A stretch of 64,000 nt of DNA from a bacterium (GTDB lineage Bacteria; Bacillota; Clostridia; Christensenellales; CAG-138). The stretch spans positions 1 through 64,000 of the forward strand of contig JALFDW010000042.1 in NCBI GenBank assembly GCA_022778545.1. Reading direction: 5' to 3'. A program made the translations under genes and the position numbers. This document shows, in pieces, positions 1 through 7,430 of this stretch (positions are counted from its first letter, which is position 1; each line of letters opens with the position of its first letter). The notes beneath the pieces are model-generated. The model was not told where the DNA came from and searched no databases. It was given only the letters and a program-made list of their open reading frames with translations.

Positions 1-237
1 GTGACCTTTTCGCATCCTGCTGTTTATTTCTGCGTATGGCATTTCGGAAAGAAACGACACGGCAATGTCCTCGGGTTTTCCAAAGTGCGCATAATAATCA
101 GATAACAAAGCGGAGGGATTTTTAGCGGCGTATGCCGCAAGGGATTCCTGTAAGTTGCAAAGGAATTCCTTTTTGCGCAATCCACCTATTGGGATATGCC
201 TTTTTACCTGCCTGAAATATCTTTCGGACTGCTTCAT
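1..237 (-). CDS. DUF6120/HAAS-type protein, 3' end cut by window edge
   Basis: This reading frame is absent from the ORF track because it runs off the window. Translating the minus strand from the ATG at 237 gives MKQSERYFRQVKRH and continues without a stop to position 1 (79 codons). The ATG overlaps the PadR stop codon (ATGA), so the two genes are translationally coupled. The visible part has a basic amphipathic start and a segment reading YYAHFGKPEDIAVSFLSE. That resembles the HAAS/DUF1700/DUF6120 domains that commonly follow PadR genes in Clostridia. These proteins are usually membrane-linked partners of the regulator, but no membrane segment lies in the visible part. The family call is from memory of the motif and gene order. 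Confidence 0.7.
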   Translation of the reverse strand, partial: MKQSERYFRQVKRHIPIGGLRKKEFLCNLQESLAAYAAKNPSALLSDYYAHFGKPEDIAVSFLSEMPYAEINSRMRKGH

Positions 238-590
238 TTCTCATTCTCCTCATTGCTGCGAGATAAAATCAGCTGTACACCGGTATGGATAGAATTATAA
301 TCCTCTAATAGCGCAGCATAATACGCTTGCCCGTGCTCAGAGATACGGTAATACACCCTGGTCATACGTTTACCTACCCGGATGCGCTTTGCATCCAAAT
401 AGCCGTCATCCTCAAGCCGATACAGGATAGGATATAGTGTGCCTTCCGGTAATATAAACCTCCCGCCGCTGATGGTCTCCAATGCTTGCGCAATTTCATA
501 GCCGTACATTTCCCGCTCGCTAAGCAGCGATAGTATGCACAGAGTGGCTACCCCTCTTTTAAAATGGCTTTGTAATGCTTCCTGCTGCAT
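234..590 (-). CDS. PadR family transcriptional regulator
   Basis: A 118-residue protein with the PadR winged helix: RGVATLCILSLLSEREMYGYEIAQAL forms the recognition part and PEGTLYPILYRLEDDGYL the helix and wing. The C-terminal region is short, as in the small PadR-s2 class that dimerises through one helix. A GAAGGAAAAC ribosome site precedes the ATG. It is the first gene of a leftward pair with the HAAS-type gene and lies divergent from a lipoprotein gene. The intergenic region holds a dyad (663-683) that could be its operator. The regulated process is not visible from sequence; PadR proteins often control nearby membrane or export functions. Confidence 0.9.
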   Translation of the reverse strand: MQQEALQSHFKRGVATLCILSLLSEREMYGYEIAQALETISGGRFILPEGTLYPILYRLEDDGYLDAKRIRVGKRMTRVYYRISEHGQAYYAALLEDYNSIHTGVQLILSRSNEENEK

Positions 591-662
591 ATGTTTTCCT
601 TCATAGATTTCGTCGAGAATACTAATCTAAATATATAATACACTAAGTCTATTCAAATGTAT

Positions 663-683
663 ATACTATGTTTACAATAGTAT
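663..683. promoter_or_regulatory. Dyad ATACTAT-N7-ATAGTAT between PadR gene and lipoprotein gene
   Basis: Perfect 7-bp inverted arms separated by 7 bases, about 73 bp upstream of the PadR start and 88 bp upstream of the divergent lipoprotein start. The position suits a PadR operator. Assignment to PadR is inference; PadR sites classically have the form ATGT-N8-ACAT, which is not what is seen here. Confidence 0.4.
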
Positions 684-770
684 TGTTGACAATGGTTGTT
701 GCGTATTGTAAGCTGCATGTAGTTGATGGTTGAACAATACAAATTAAGACGGAAAGTGAGATAAAAGCGC

Positions 771-2024
771 ATGAAAATAAAAGCGGCATGTTTGCTCATG
801 GTACTGCTTATTCCGATACTGTTAGGACTGTTTGGCTGCGAAATGGCTCCAAACACCCCAATATATACAGCGGATACATATGAAGAGAATATCCTCTTGT
901 CCGAAGTGGAAAGTTCGCGTCTCAGCAAGCCATGCAGTACAGAATGGCATACCACAGAAACCATACAGCTAAGTCGGGAGGAATACGATGTCTTGTATGA
1001 TTTCACATATGAGCTGATAGTCGCACTTTACTGCCATAGTTATACTGCGACAGATGAAGCTGCTCTCACCGATGCATATCAGCTAATGATACCTGAGCTT
1101 TCCGCTGCTGTAAGCAAAAGCCAATACTTTGAAAAACATATCCTTAATATCAAGGAGAATGATATATATGTTTTGATGAAATATTTGTCCATTGCAAATG
1201 GCGGGTATGTGGATATGGTTCGGGATGCATCGGGCAGAGAGGCCCTAATGGTGTGGGCAACATTTACATTACAAACTCGCGGAGAGGGTGGAAAAAACAA
1301 TCTGTTCTACAACGAAGAACCCTGGTTTGTCCCCGGAGATACATCTTTTGAACTATGGCTTTACGTTTCTGAAACAGATGATGGTTATCGGTTGACAGAA
1401 TTCCAAGAATCAGCGGTGTTTTCCCAAAGGGATATCTTATTTAAGCCAGATGGAGTAGAAGCCGTAAATGATGTCGAGAAAATTCCCGCGAAAAAAAGGG
1501 ATGCTGTACTTTGGCTAATTGAGAAACATTCCCTAAATAATGGTGAAGCCGTGACAATCGGTGATTATGAAACTGTAAAGCAAATTGCTACAGAGTTTGT
1601 ATCTACGCTTTATGCTATTGATTATCGCACGGTATCAAACACTTCCTTCGATTCATTATACAGTTATATGAGCGGTGAGCTTGAATCAGATGTTAAGCAA
1701 AACAGCTACTTTGAAAGATACTTAACTGAAATCAAGGATGGCTCACTATCGATTAACATTTTGAATCAGATCAAGTCTGAAACTTTCGACCGTGGCAATG
1801 CGATTGTATACAAGCTTGACGGAGAAGAAACATTTTTATTCCATTGTTTTTGCGGTATTGAGGTGTCCTATGAGCAGGCACCGGATGATGAGTTTTACTT
1901 CAGGCAAGGTAACAATAAGCTTACTGTTGCATTCCTTATCCGCAGGGTAGAATCAGAACCTGAATACGAAATTATTGACTGGGCCTATTCCCTGCCGTTA
2001 TCCGAAGGAATAGCTTCGGAATAA
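771..2024 (+). CDS. Lipoprotein with two tandem copies of an unknown domain
   Basis: A 417-residue protein with a signal peptide and a lipobox ending LFGC at residue 23, so it is probably anchored to the outer face of the membrane. I do not recognise the family. Residues 78-134 and 271-331 resemble each other: SKSQYFEKHILNIKENDI against KQNSYFERYLTEIKDGSL, each preceded by a helical stretch (FTYELIVALY and EFVSTLYAIDY). Each copy is followed by a beta-rich stretch ending in a similar hydrophobic strand. The protein is therefore two repeats of roughly 190 residues. It is divergent from PadR and upstream of the exported-protein/ABC operon, but separated from it by 195 bp, so shared function is only suggested. 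Confidence 0.75.
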   Translation: MKIKAACLLMVLLIPILLGLFGCEMAPNTPIYTADTYEENILLSEVESSRLSKPCSTEWHTTETIQLSREEYDVLYDFTYELIVALYCHSYTATDEAALTDAYQLMIPELSAAVSKSQYFEKHILNIKENDIYVLMKYLSIANGGYVDMVRDASGREALMVWATFTLQTRGEGGKNNLFYNEEPWFVPGDTSFELWLYVSETDDGYRLTEFQESAVFSQRDILFKPDGVEAVNDVEKIPAKKRDAVLWLIEKHSLNNGEAVTIGDYETVKQIATEFVSTLYAIDYRTVSNTSFDSLYSYMSGELESDVKQNSYFERYLTEIKDGSLSINILNQIKSETFDRGNAIVYKLDGEETFLFHCFCGIEVSYEQAPDDEFYFRQGNNKLTVAFLIRRVESEPEYEIIDWAYSLPLSEGIASE

Positions 2025-2219
2025 ACTAATTAGCAAATGCATAGGGGGTGATAAAGAATAGTTCTACAATATATCTCAACTTGTAAGTGGCCCCATGCAG
2101 TCCGGGAGATATGGATGTGGAACCGATCGTAGTGTAGTCTCAACTGCGGATTGCTTCAATCCTCTGTTGAAGTATTCAAAGTACAGTCAAAATATTAAAA
2201 AAGAGAGGGATGATAGTAT

Positions 2220-2657
2220 ATGAAAAGGAAATTCCTGCGCTATGGTATTGTTGCAGTCTTGACCGCTGTATTCCTTAGTTCGGTAGCGGCATATGCGCTT
2301 ACACCGGACATAGGAGAGTATTATAGGACAATGGGGCTTGCGGAGGAGATAACATACCCGACCGCGCGAGAAAAAAAGGTGGCCAATATTCGCGGCATTA
2401 ACAACAACGAGTATTGTTATAAAGCCGGACTGCCGACAGAAGATACTATGTTCTGGAGTACCATTATGAAAAATGACGGCACAACGGCAGCGACTTCTGT
2501 CCATAAAGACATTTATCAGGGCGAACGCCGGGAAATGCCTTACCTATCCAGTGCTGGCGGAACTGGTTACTACAAGCTCAGGAACAAAAACCCGTGGATT
2601 ATCTACTCAATCTATCTTGAGGGCACGTGGTCACCTGATGACAAAAATTTAATGTAA
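2220..2657 (+). CDS. Small exported protein, bacteriocin-like or ABC-associated, unknown family
   Basis: 145 residues. The first 26 form a typical Sec signal peptide with an AYA cleavage motif, leaving a mature chain of about 119 residues with one cysteine and a C-terminus reading YLEGTWSPDD. A GAGAGGGATG ribosome site lies about 10 bases before the ATG. It is directly followed by a 12-bp hairpin, three membrane permease genes and an ABC ATPase. That layout (secreted small protein, stem-loop, ABC exporter or immunity genes) is typical of lactococcin-972-like and related bacteriocin loci. No bacteriocin family is recognised for certain; it could also be a substrate or partner of the transporter. 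Confidence 0.7.
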   Translation: MKRKFLRYGIVAVLTAVFLSSVAAYALTPDIGEYYRTMGLAEEITYPTAREKKVANIRGINNNEYCYKAGLPTEDTMFWSTIMKNDGTTAATSVHKDIYQGERREMPYLSSAGGTGYYKLRNKNPWIIYSIYLEGTWSPDDKNLM

Positions 2658-2669
2658 TTGCAGAGGTTT

Positions 2670-2701
2670 GGCCGCATGAAGGACGGCAGCTTCATGCGGC
2701 C
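2670..2701 (+). promoter_or_regulatory. Perfect 12-bp intercistronic hairpin
   Basis: Arms GGCCGCATGAAG and CTTCATGCGGCC enclose 8 bases. The structure begins 13 bases after the exported-protein stop codon and ends two bases before the AGGAGA ribosome site of the first permease. There is no T-tract, so it is more likely to stabilise the upstream message, or to reduce read-through or translation of the permeases, than to be a full terminator. Confidence 0.8.
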
Positions 2702-2714
2702 ACAGGAGAACCCG

Positions 2715-3509
2715 ATGAACAGATACATTCAATCTTGCGAAGTACTGGTGCTTTCAAAAAAGCATTGGCGATGGATTATAGTATTGCTGCTTGCTTTAGG
2801 GGATGCAATATTAAACCTCAATCAAATAACCATTGCTTATGGGGAAATATCATATTGCGAAAGCCTGATTTACCATATGCAGAATGAAACATTTGCAATG
2901 GTAACATCCATAATATTTCTTGCTGTGCTCTTTGGGGACATTTCTCGTCAAGGATATTGGGATTTATATTATATTTTAAGAACCGGATCCCGCAGACATC
3001 TATCGGCATCATTGATAACACTCATTGTGATTTATTGCATGTTTCTGTCTGCAATTTGTGTCATAACACATTTTGCGGTTGCGGTATTATCCGGGGCATC
3101 GCTGCTACCGGTTTTGCATAGGCTCAGTTCGGACATGGCGTTTCTTGCCCAGTCTGGATTGCACCCGTTAAGAGCCTGTATTTTGGCGATTACGCTGTTT
3201 TTCTTGCGTTGCTGTTTCCTGGCTCAACTGGTTTTATTTGGGAACCTCATGTCGAAAAAACTTCCTCTGGGCTTGCTCATCCTTGTTTTTGTAGGCCTTG
3301 TTTTGGACTACCAGTTATATGACATCATAGGTACAAATCCGCTTTATATTCTGCCCTATGATAACATTCTCCTTTTCCCAAGAGGCGCCGGCGAACGTCC
3401 GGGCTATCTGTTCTCCTTTTTATATTTTATGCTGATCAATTGCGGAATGAGTACCGCAATATATGTTAAAATCAAAAAAAACGATTTTAGCGTAGGCGGA
3501 GGGTTTTGA
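2715..3509 (+). CDS. ABC-2 type membrane permease subunit (1 of 3)
   Basis: The ORF track begins at a TTG (2658) inside the hairpin. I place the start at the ATG at 2715, preceded by AGGAGA at 5-6 bases, which gives 264 residues (MNRYIQSCEVLV). The chain has about six hydrophobic segments and no soluble domain, as expected of an ABC-2 type permease subunit. It overlaps the next permease by the stop/start pair TGATG. Three permeases of nearly equal length (264, 261 and 260 residues) share one ATPase, so the complex may be heteromeric. The substrate is unknown; the preceding exported protein or an antimicrobial peptide is a reasonable guess. Confidence 0.75.
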   Translation: MNRYIQSCEVLVLSKKHWRWIIVLLLALGDAILNLNQITIAYGEISYCESLIYHMQNETFAMVTSIIFLAVLFGDISRQGYWDLYYILRTGSRRHLSASLITLIVIYCMFLSAICVITHFAVAVLSGASLLPVLHRLSSDMAFLAQSGLHPLRACILAITLFFLRCCFLAQLVLFGNLMSKKLPLGLLILVFVGLVLDYQLYDIIGTNPLYILPYDNILLFPRGAGERPGYLFSFLYFMLINCGMSTAIYVKIKKNDFSVGGGF

Positions 3510-4294
3510 TGCGGAATATTTTTAGAATTGCGTGGATAGACTTGAAAAGTTTCTGGTCAACATGGCTATTTGCACTTCTGATTGTGGCAAGCGTGTTTTG
3601 CGTTTCGATGTGTGCTTATATCATAGGTGAAACGGGCAGCCTTATGAAGGATATTTTAATAATCATGATGGGGGGTAATGGAGCAAATCATCCATATTCT
3701 TTCCTTGCAGTAATCGTTTCGTTGATCCCGCTGTCTATGATATTGCTTTGGTGCGGGGGGTACCTCGAAACCGAACTTCACAAAAGGCGCTATTTCTCAA
3801 TCTTGCGCACCGGAAACATTGTTGTATGGGCCATATCTAAAATGATAAATTGCATACTCATTTCCATACTCTATGCCCTTATATTATCAGTTATTATATG
3901 GCTATTGACAGGTATGAAGCTATGCGGTGAAAGTGAATCGCTCTTCTTATATAGTGAACTTCACTATCTCACATCAACACACATGATATATTTTGTGCTG
4001 TTTTTCATTGTGCGCATAACAACGATACTGCTCATTCAACTGTTTACCATGCTCACTTTCGCAAACAGCAAACTTAGTGCCTCTTCGGCTTTATTATATA
4101 CATTTTGTTGTCTCGCTATGCCACGATGGATGATATATTTGCCAGTAGGGTCAACGATGTTGGTGCAGGGGTTGGCTTCGGGAGGCGCATACCTTCATTT
4201 ATTCGTTGCATCTTCAATATACATATTATTTTTTGCGGTTGCAATTCTATTGGTATCTCGCAAAAAAACATTTCTGAGCAAAATATCATTATGA
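3509..4294 (+). CDS. ABC-2 type membrane permease subunit (2 of 3)
   Basis: The start is the ATG at 3509, which overlaps the previous stop and follows GGCGGAGGG; the track's TTG three bases earlier is less likely. The 261 residues contain about six transmembrane segments. The motif ELHKRRYFSILRTGN near residue 90 lies in a cytoplasmic loop and resembles the RTGSR segment in the previous permease, which suggests the two are homologous. It is followed after 17 bases by the ATPase gene with its own strong TTAGGAGGA site. Probable component of the same exporter or immunity complex. Confidence 0.75.
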   Translation: MRNIFRIAWIDLKSFWSTWLFALLIVASVFCVSMCAYIIGETGSLMKDILIIMMGGNGANHPYSFLAVIVSLIPLSMILLWCGGYLETELHKRRYFSILRTGNIVVWAISKMINCILISILYALILSVIIWLLTGMKLCGESESLFLYSELHYLTSTHMIYFVLFFIVRITTILLIQLFTMLTFANSKLSASSALLYTFCCLAMPRWMIYLPVGSTMLVQGLASGGAYLHLFVASSIYILFFAVAILLVSRKKTFLSKISL

Positions 4295-4311
4295 GGAATT
4301 AGGAGGATAGT

Positions 4312-4959
4312 ATGGATAATCAAGTGGTTTGTATGAAATCTGTGCGTAAACAGATAAAGGGACGTGTTATTTTGGATAACGTTTCGTTTGAAGCCAATGA
4401 GGGAGAAACTTATGCCATCGTTGGACGCAACGCATCAGGTAAGAGCATGTTTCTAAAAGCCATGTGTGGATTGATAAGCGTTGACGCCGGGATAATACGG
4501 GTTTTTGGCGATGATATTTGTAGTGGGAAATTCCCGAGGAACACGGGGATTCTTATTGAGCACCCGGGGTTTCTTCCACAGTACAGCGGATATAAAAATC
4601 TCAAGCTACTTGCAGAAATCCAAAACACCATATCTCCAAAGAGAATATCAGAAGCGATGGAGCTTGTAGGCTTAGATAGCAGCGATGCTCGCCCTTACCG
4701 TAAATACAGCCTTGGCATGCGCCAAAAGCTGGGATTAGCTCAAGCACTGATGGAAAACCCAAGATTGCTTATTTTGGATGAGCCCATGAATAATCTGGAT
4801 GCAGAAAGTATTGATCACATGCGAGAAGTTTTGCATGGCTTGTCTAAGGATGGCGTCACAATGATCATTGCCACCCATCTACCGGAGGATGTTCAAATGC
4901 TTTGCACAGTCACGTATTCTATAAACAACGGCTTGCTGAAGAAAGAGGGTGAAAAGTAA
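4312..4959 (+). CDS. ABC transporter ATP-binding protein
   Basis: 215 residues with Walker A GRNASGKS (an A replaces the usual G or C before SGKS), Q-loop region, signature YSLGMRQKLGLAQAL, Walker B LLILDEPMNNLD and the switch histidine in ATHLPEDV. LGMRQK instead of LSGGQ is typical of exporter and bacteriocin-immunity ATPases (BcrA/CcmA type). The ribosome site TTAGGAGGA is strong. The stop codon overlaps the start of the third permease (taATG). It energises the permeases on either side. Confidence 0.9.
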   Translation: MDNQVVCMKSVRKQIKGRVILDNVSFEANEGETYAIVGRNASGKSMFLKAMCGLISVDAGIIRVFGDDICSGKFPRNTGILIEHPGFLPQYSGYKNLKLLAEIQNTISPKRISEAMELVGLDSSDARPYRKYSLGMRQKLGLAQALMENPRLLILDEPMNNLDAESIDHMREVLHGLSKDGVTMIIATHLPEDVQMLCTVTYSINNGLLKKEGEK

Positions 4960-5741
4960 TGGGCGTTTTACGGACGGATTTAAAGCGCATATTTACCTCA
5001 TGGATATTCTATTTGTCTGTGTTCATTGTTATTATAGGGGGGGTCGTTCAATGCCTCCTAATATATCCCGATCCCACAGACCACAGTAGTACATATGGAG
5101 CGCTGAATTGCTTTCTTGCAGCTTTTTGCCTTTCTGGGTACGGCCCCGTAGTTGCGCCTGTACTTGCGGTGCTGCCATTTGCTACTGCATATATCGATGA
5201 CATCCAAACAGGATATGTGAAATCTATAATCGCAAGAACTACCAGAAGATCATATGTAATGGGAAGGGTAGTTTCTACTGGAATATCCGGGGGCATGGCT
5301 TTGTTATTAGGCTATTTGCTTACATTAGCTCTTTTTGCCGCAATTGATCCGCTGCCCTCCGCCAGAACAATGATTCTTGGGGGAGCCTTTGTTAACATAT
5401 ACCATCGCTCAATGCTGCAATATGCTCTTCTGACATCAATAAACGCCTTTGCTTCTGGCTTCATCTACGCTCTGCTATGCATGGCTTTTTCTGCGGTTAC
5501 GAACAACAAGTATATTGGCATTATTGCACCAACAGGAATCTCTCTTTGTTCGTCACTGATAGCATGGGCAATCCCTTTTGCATCCGTAAAGAACGTACTG
5601 CTCTACATATTGCCCAGCGTCACGCTTGTTTTTGAGCTTACAACCGAATTGCGCCTACTACGTGATTACTTTCTGCTCTTTACCAGTACCATCGTTATGA
5701 TAGTTATATCACAGCGTTGGCAAAAGAATGGCAGGCTTTGA
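4959..5741 (+). CDS. ABC-2 type membrane permease subunit (3 of 3)
   Basis: 260 residues, about six hydrophobic segments, translationally coupled to the ATPase by a 1-base overlap. The loop GYVKSIIARTTRRSYVMGR is typical of ABC-2 permeases (the region after TM2 that contacts the ATPase). It is the last gene of the operon and is followed by about 430 bp without a gene. The base composition is AT-rich like the rest of the block, which fits horizontal origin. Confidence 0.8.
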   Translation: MGVLRTDLKRIFTSWIFYLSVFIVIIGGVVQCLLIYPDPTDHSSTYGALNCFLAAFCLSGYGPVVAPVLAVLPFATAYIDDIQTGYVKSIIARTTRRSYVMGRVVSTGISGGMALLLGYLLTLALFAAIDPLPSARTMILGGAFVNIYHRSMLQYALLTSINAFASGFIYALLCMAFSAVTNNKYIGIIAPTGISLCSSLIAWAIPFASVKNVLLYILPSVTLVFELTTELRLLRDYFLLFTSTIVMIVISQRWQKNGRL

Positions 5742-5761
5742 TTGGTCTAAGGCAGCATAGT

Positions 5762-5777
5762 GGCGGTTTGCCGAATG
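5762..5777 (+). repeat. 16-bp direct repeat GGCGGTTTGCCGAATG, copy 1
   Basis: Exact match to 8904-8919 in the same orientation, 3,142 bp apart. The two copies bracket the sigma-like, excisionase and integrase genes. Possibly element ends or recombination-protein binding sites. A 16-mer match somewhere in 64 kb is not in itself rare; the positions are what make it notable. Confidence 0.5.
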
Positions 5778-6044
5778 GTACGATATAGGTACAATTGTAT
5801 TGCCCAATGATACTTTTGCATATAACTAAGAGACGTTTCATGCGCGAACTGTGACGTGGATACAAGAATAGCAGAGTGTATCTCAAAGCACGAGCCAATA
5901 ATCAAAACGATATGGAGTAATCTTGTTTCAGCTTAGTTCTTGATGTTTGCATTATTTTCTTAAAAACAAAAGCTCAGTCAATATGGATGAGTGAATTCCT
6001 TTATCCATAAAAGAACACATGATGGATTATGGAATCCGTCTGTC

Positions 6045-6088
6045 AAGCGCTGTGAAAACCGTATGGTTTCACGGCGCTTTTCATTTTC
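6045..6088 (+). terminator. Hairpin with T-rich tail upstream of the sigma-like gene
   Basis: AAGCGC-t-GTGAAAACC pairs across a 4-base loop with GGTTTCACGGCGCTT (one bulge), followed by TTCATTTT. It would insulate the integration module from upstream transcription. Confidence 0.6.
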
Positions 6089-6169
6089 AGCCGAGCTTGC
6101 GGTACATCCGAGCGCCTCCGTTTCTTCTTGATTTTCCATTCAAAAATCAAGATTTTACGGAGGTTACTT

Positions 6170-6592
6170 ATGAAAACAATCAATCTGAGAGACTTCTATT
6201 CGTCTATATATTCCGCCGATGTTATGTGCGAAGTTCCGGACGAGGTTGCGGAGATTTTGATGCTATATCGGCAAATCGAACGAGCGCAGCGTCAATACAT
6301 TCGCCGCTATAAGGCGTATTTCTCCCTTGACAGGGATGACGGAATCGAACTGCAAGCTCTGCTGTTCGCACCGTCAGCGCAGGAGGACTATGAAAAGAAA
6401 TGTCTGCATAACGAGCTTTGTGTGGCGTTATCGGAATTGACGGAAAAACAGTTGGTACGGCTGTATGCCCACGCTGTACTCGGCATGGGTTATGCGCGCA
6501 TTGCGGCAATAGAGGGCGTTGATGAGAGCGCCGTGCGGCGCTCCATCAGCAGGGCGACGACGCAGTTAAGAAAAAAGATACAGCTTTTTTAG
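6170..6592 (+). CDS. Sigma-70 region 4-like protein of a mobile element
   Basis: The start is the ATG at 6170 (MKTINLRDFY) after ACGGAGGT; the track's longer frame starts inside the leader. 140 residues. The last 60 residues read LTEKQLVRLYAHAVLGMGYARIAAIEGVDESAVRRSISRATTQLRKKI, a clear region-4 helix-turn-helix. Region 2 is not recognisable. Proteins of this type are common next to the excisionase/integrase genes of Tn916-like conjugative elements in Clostridia, where they are thought to control transfer genes. No relaxase or conjugation genes are present here, so the element is either very small or a decayed remnant. Confidence 0.8.
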   Translation: MKTINLRDFYSSIYSADVMCEVPDEVAEILMLYRQIERAQRQYIRRYKAYFSLDRDDGIELQALLFAPSAQEDYEKKCLHNELCVALSELTEKQLVRLYAHAVLGMGYARIAAIEGVDESAVRRSISRATTQLRKKIQLF

Positions 6593-7115
6593 CTGTACCC
6601 CGTCCGAAAACAGCCGTTTTATGTAGTGGTTATTAGAGGGAACATACTTCCTCTGATGCACCTTAACAACTGAAAATCCAACTACTCAAACACATTAGCC
6701 GCATGGCGAGCGATTAACGCGATTGCCACGACCCATACGGCAGACAATGATACTTCCGTTCAGCCACAGTCCGAACGCATAAGGGGCTCCCGAAAAGTCG
6801 TTAGACTTTTGGGGGAGAGGAGGAGCTATGGAGCGAAAGAGCCTTGCTGCTTGCAACGAGGCGACCATAGCGCAATCAGCTCCGACGACGTCGCAGGCAA
6901 TGGGAGCGGCTCGCGGAGAACCCGGGAGAGGTGAAATTCCTATGCAGACCTGATTGGTCGGTTTGAGGCTGTTGCCCCTGCACATCGGGAAGTAGTGTCG
7001 AATAGGTGTGCATGAACATATTAAGAAGAAACGGAAAGGGCGGCGGCTTATCCTGCTCATGCAGATTCACATGGGCCGCCGTTTCATTTACAGCGTACAC
7101 TTGTGAGGTATTATC
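6593..7115. other. Gene-free 520-bp stretch inside the integration module
   Basis: No frame here looks like a gene; the minus-strand ORFs 6695-7060 and 6876-7100 have no ribosome site and unnatural composition. Structure is visible. CCCGAAAAGTC-GTTA-GACTTTTGGGG (about 6790-6815) is a near-perfect hairpin, and CGGCGGC...GCCGCCG followed by TTTCATTT (about 7039-7088) looks like a terminator just before the excisionase gene. The region could be a structured RNA or a deletion scar. Confidence 0.5.
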
Positions 7116-7337
7116 ATGAATTCTACATTATCCAAACGAGACGCTTATCGGGTTATGTTTCGTGATTATCCCGATGTTGTGTCTGTGGAGCAGATGAGTG
7201 AGATGCTTGGTATCTGCGAAAAATCCGCATATCGGCTTCTACATCAAAACAAGATCGCTCATTTCAGAGTTGGGCGCACCTATAAAATCCCGAAGCTCCA
7301 CATTTTTACCTACCTCAATGTGATCCGTTGCGGCTGA
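7116..7337 (+). CDS. Excisionase-like helix-turn-helix protein
   Basis: 73 residues: DVVSVEQMSEMLGICEKSAYRLLHQNKIAHFRVGRTYKIPKLHIFTYL. This is the MerR-like winged helix of the Tn916 Xis/excisionase family, in which the wing (FRVGRTYKIPK) contacts the minor groove. The start ATG follows TGAGGTA. It lies 93 bp upstream of the integrase, in the order normal for Xis-Int pairs. It would bias the integrase towards excision. Confidence 0.85.
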   Translation: MNSTLSKRDAYRVMFRDYPDVVSVEQMSEMLGICEKSAYRLLHQNKIAHFRVGRTYKIPKLHIFTYLNVIRCG

Positions 7338-7430
7338 CTTCGTACCCTTGCGTCGCTATCTACCCGTTGCTATACTGAAATCGTCAACAACGGGTGAATG
7401 TGGCTGCTACAACAAAAGGAGGATTATAAA

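Larger units (their letters stand above)
5742..6169. other. Gene-free stretch between ABC operon and integration module
   Basis: No supported coding region. The ORF track's 6019-6312 frame overlaps the sigma-like gene in another phase and starts before a terminator, so I do not accept it. The stretch contains one copy of a 16-bp direct repeat (5762-5777) and a hairpin terminator (6045-6088). The left border of the integrated element may lie here, but no tRNA fragment is visible. Confidence 0.6.

Noticed and set aside
6019-6312. 97-codon ORF before the sigma-like gene
   Set aside because: It starts upstream of a terminator hairpin and overlaps the better-supported region-4 protein in another frame.
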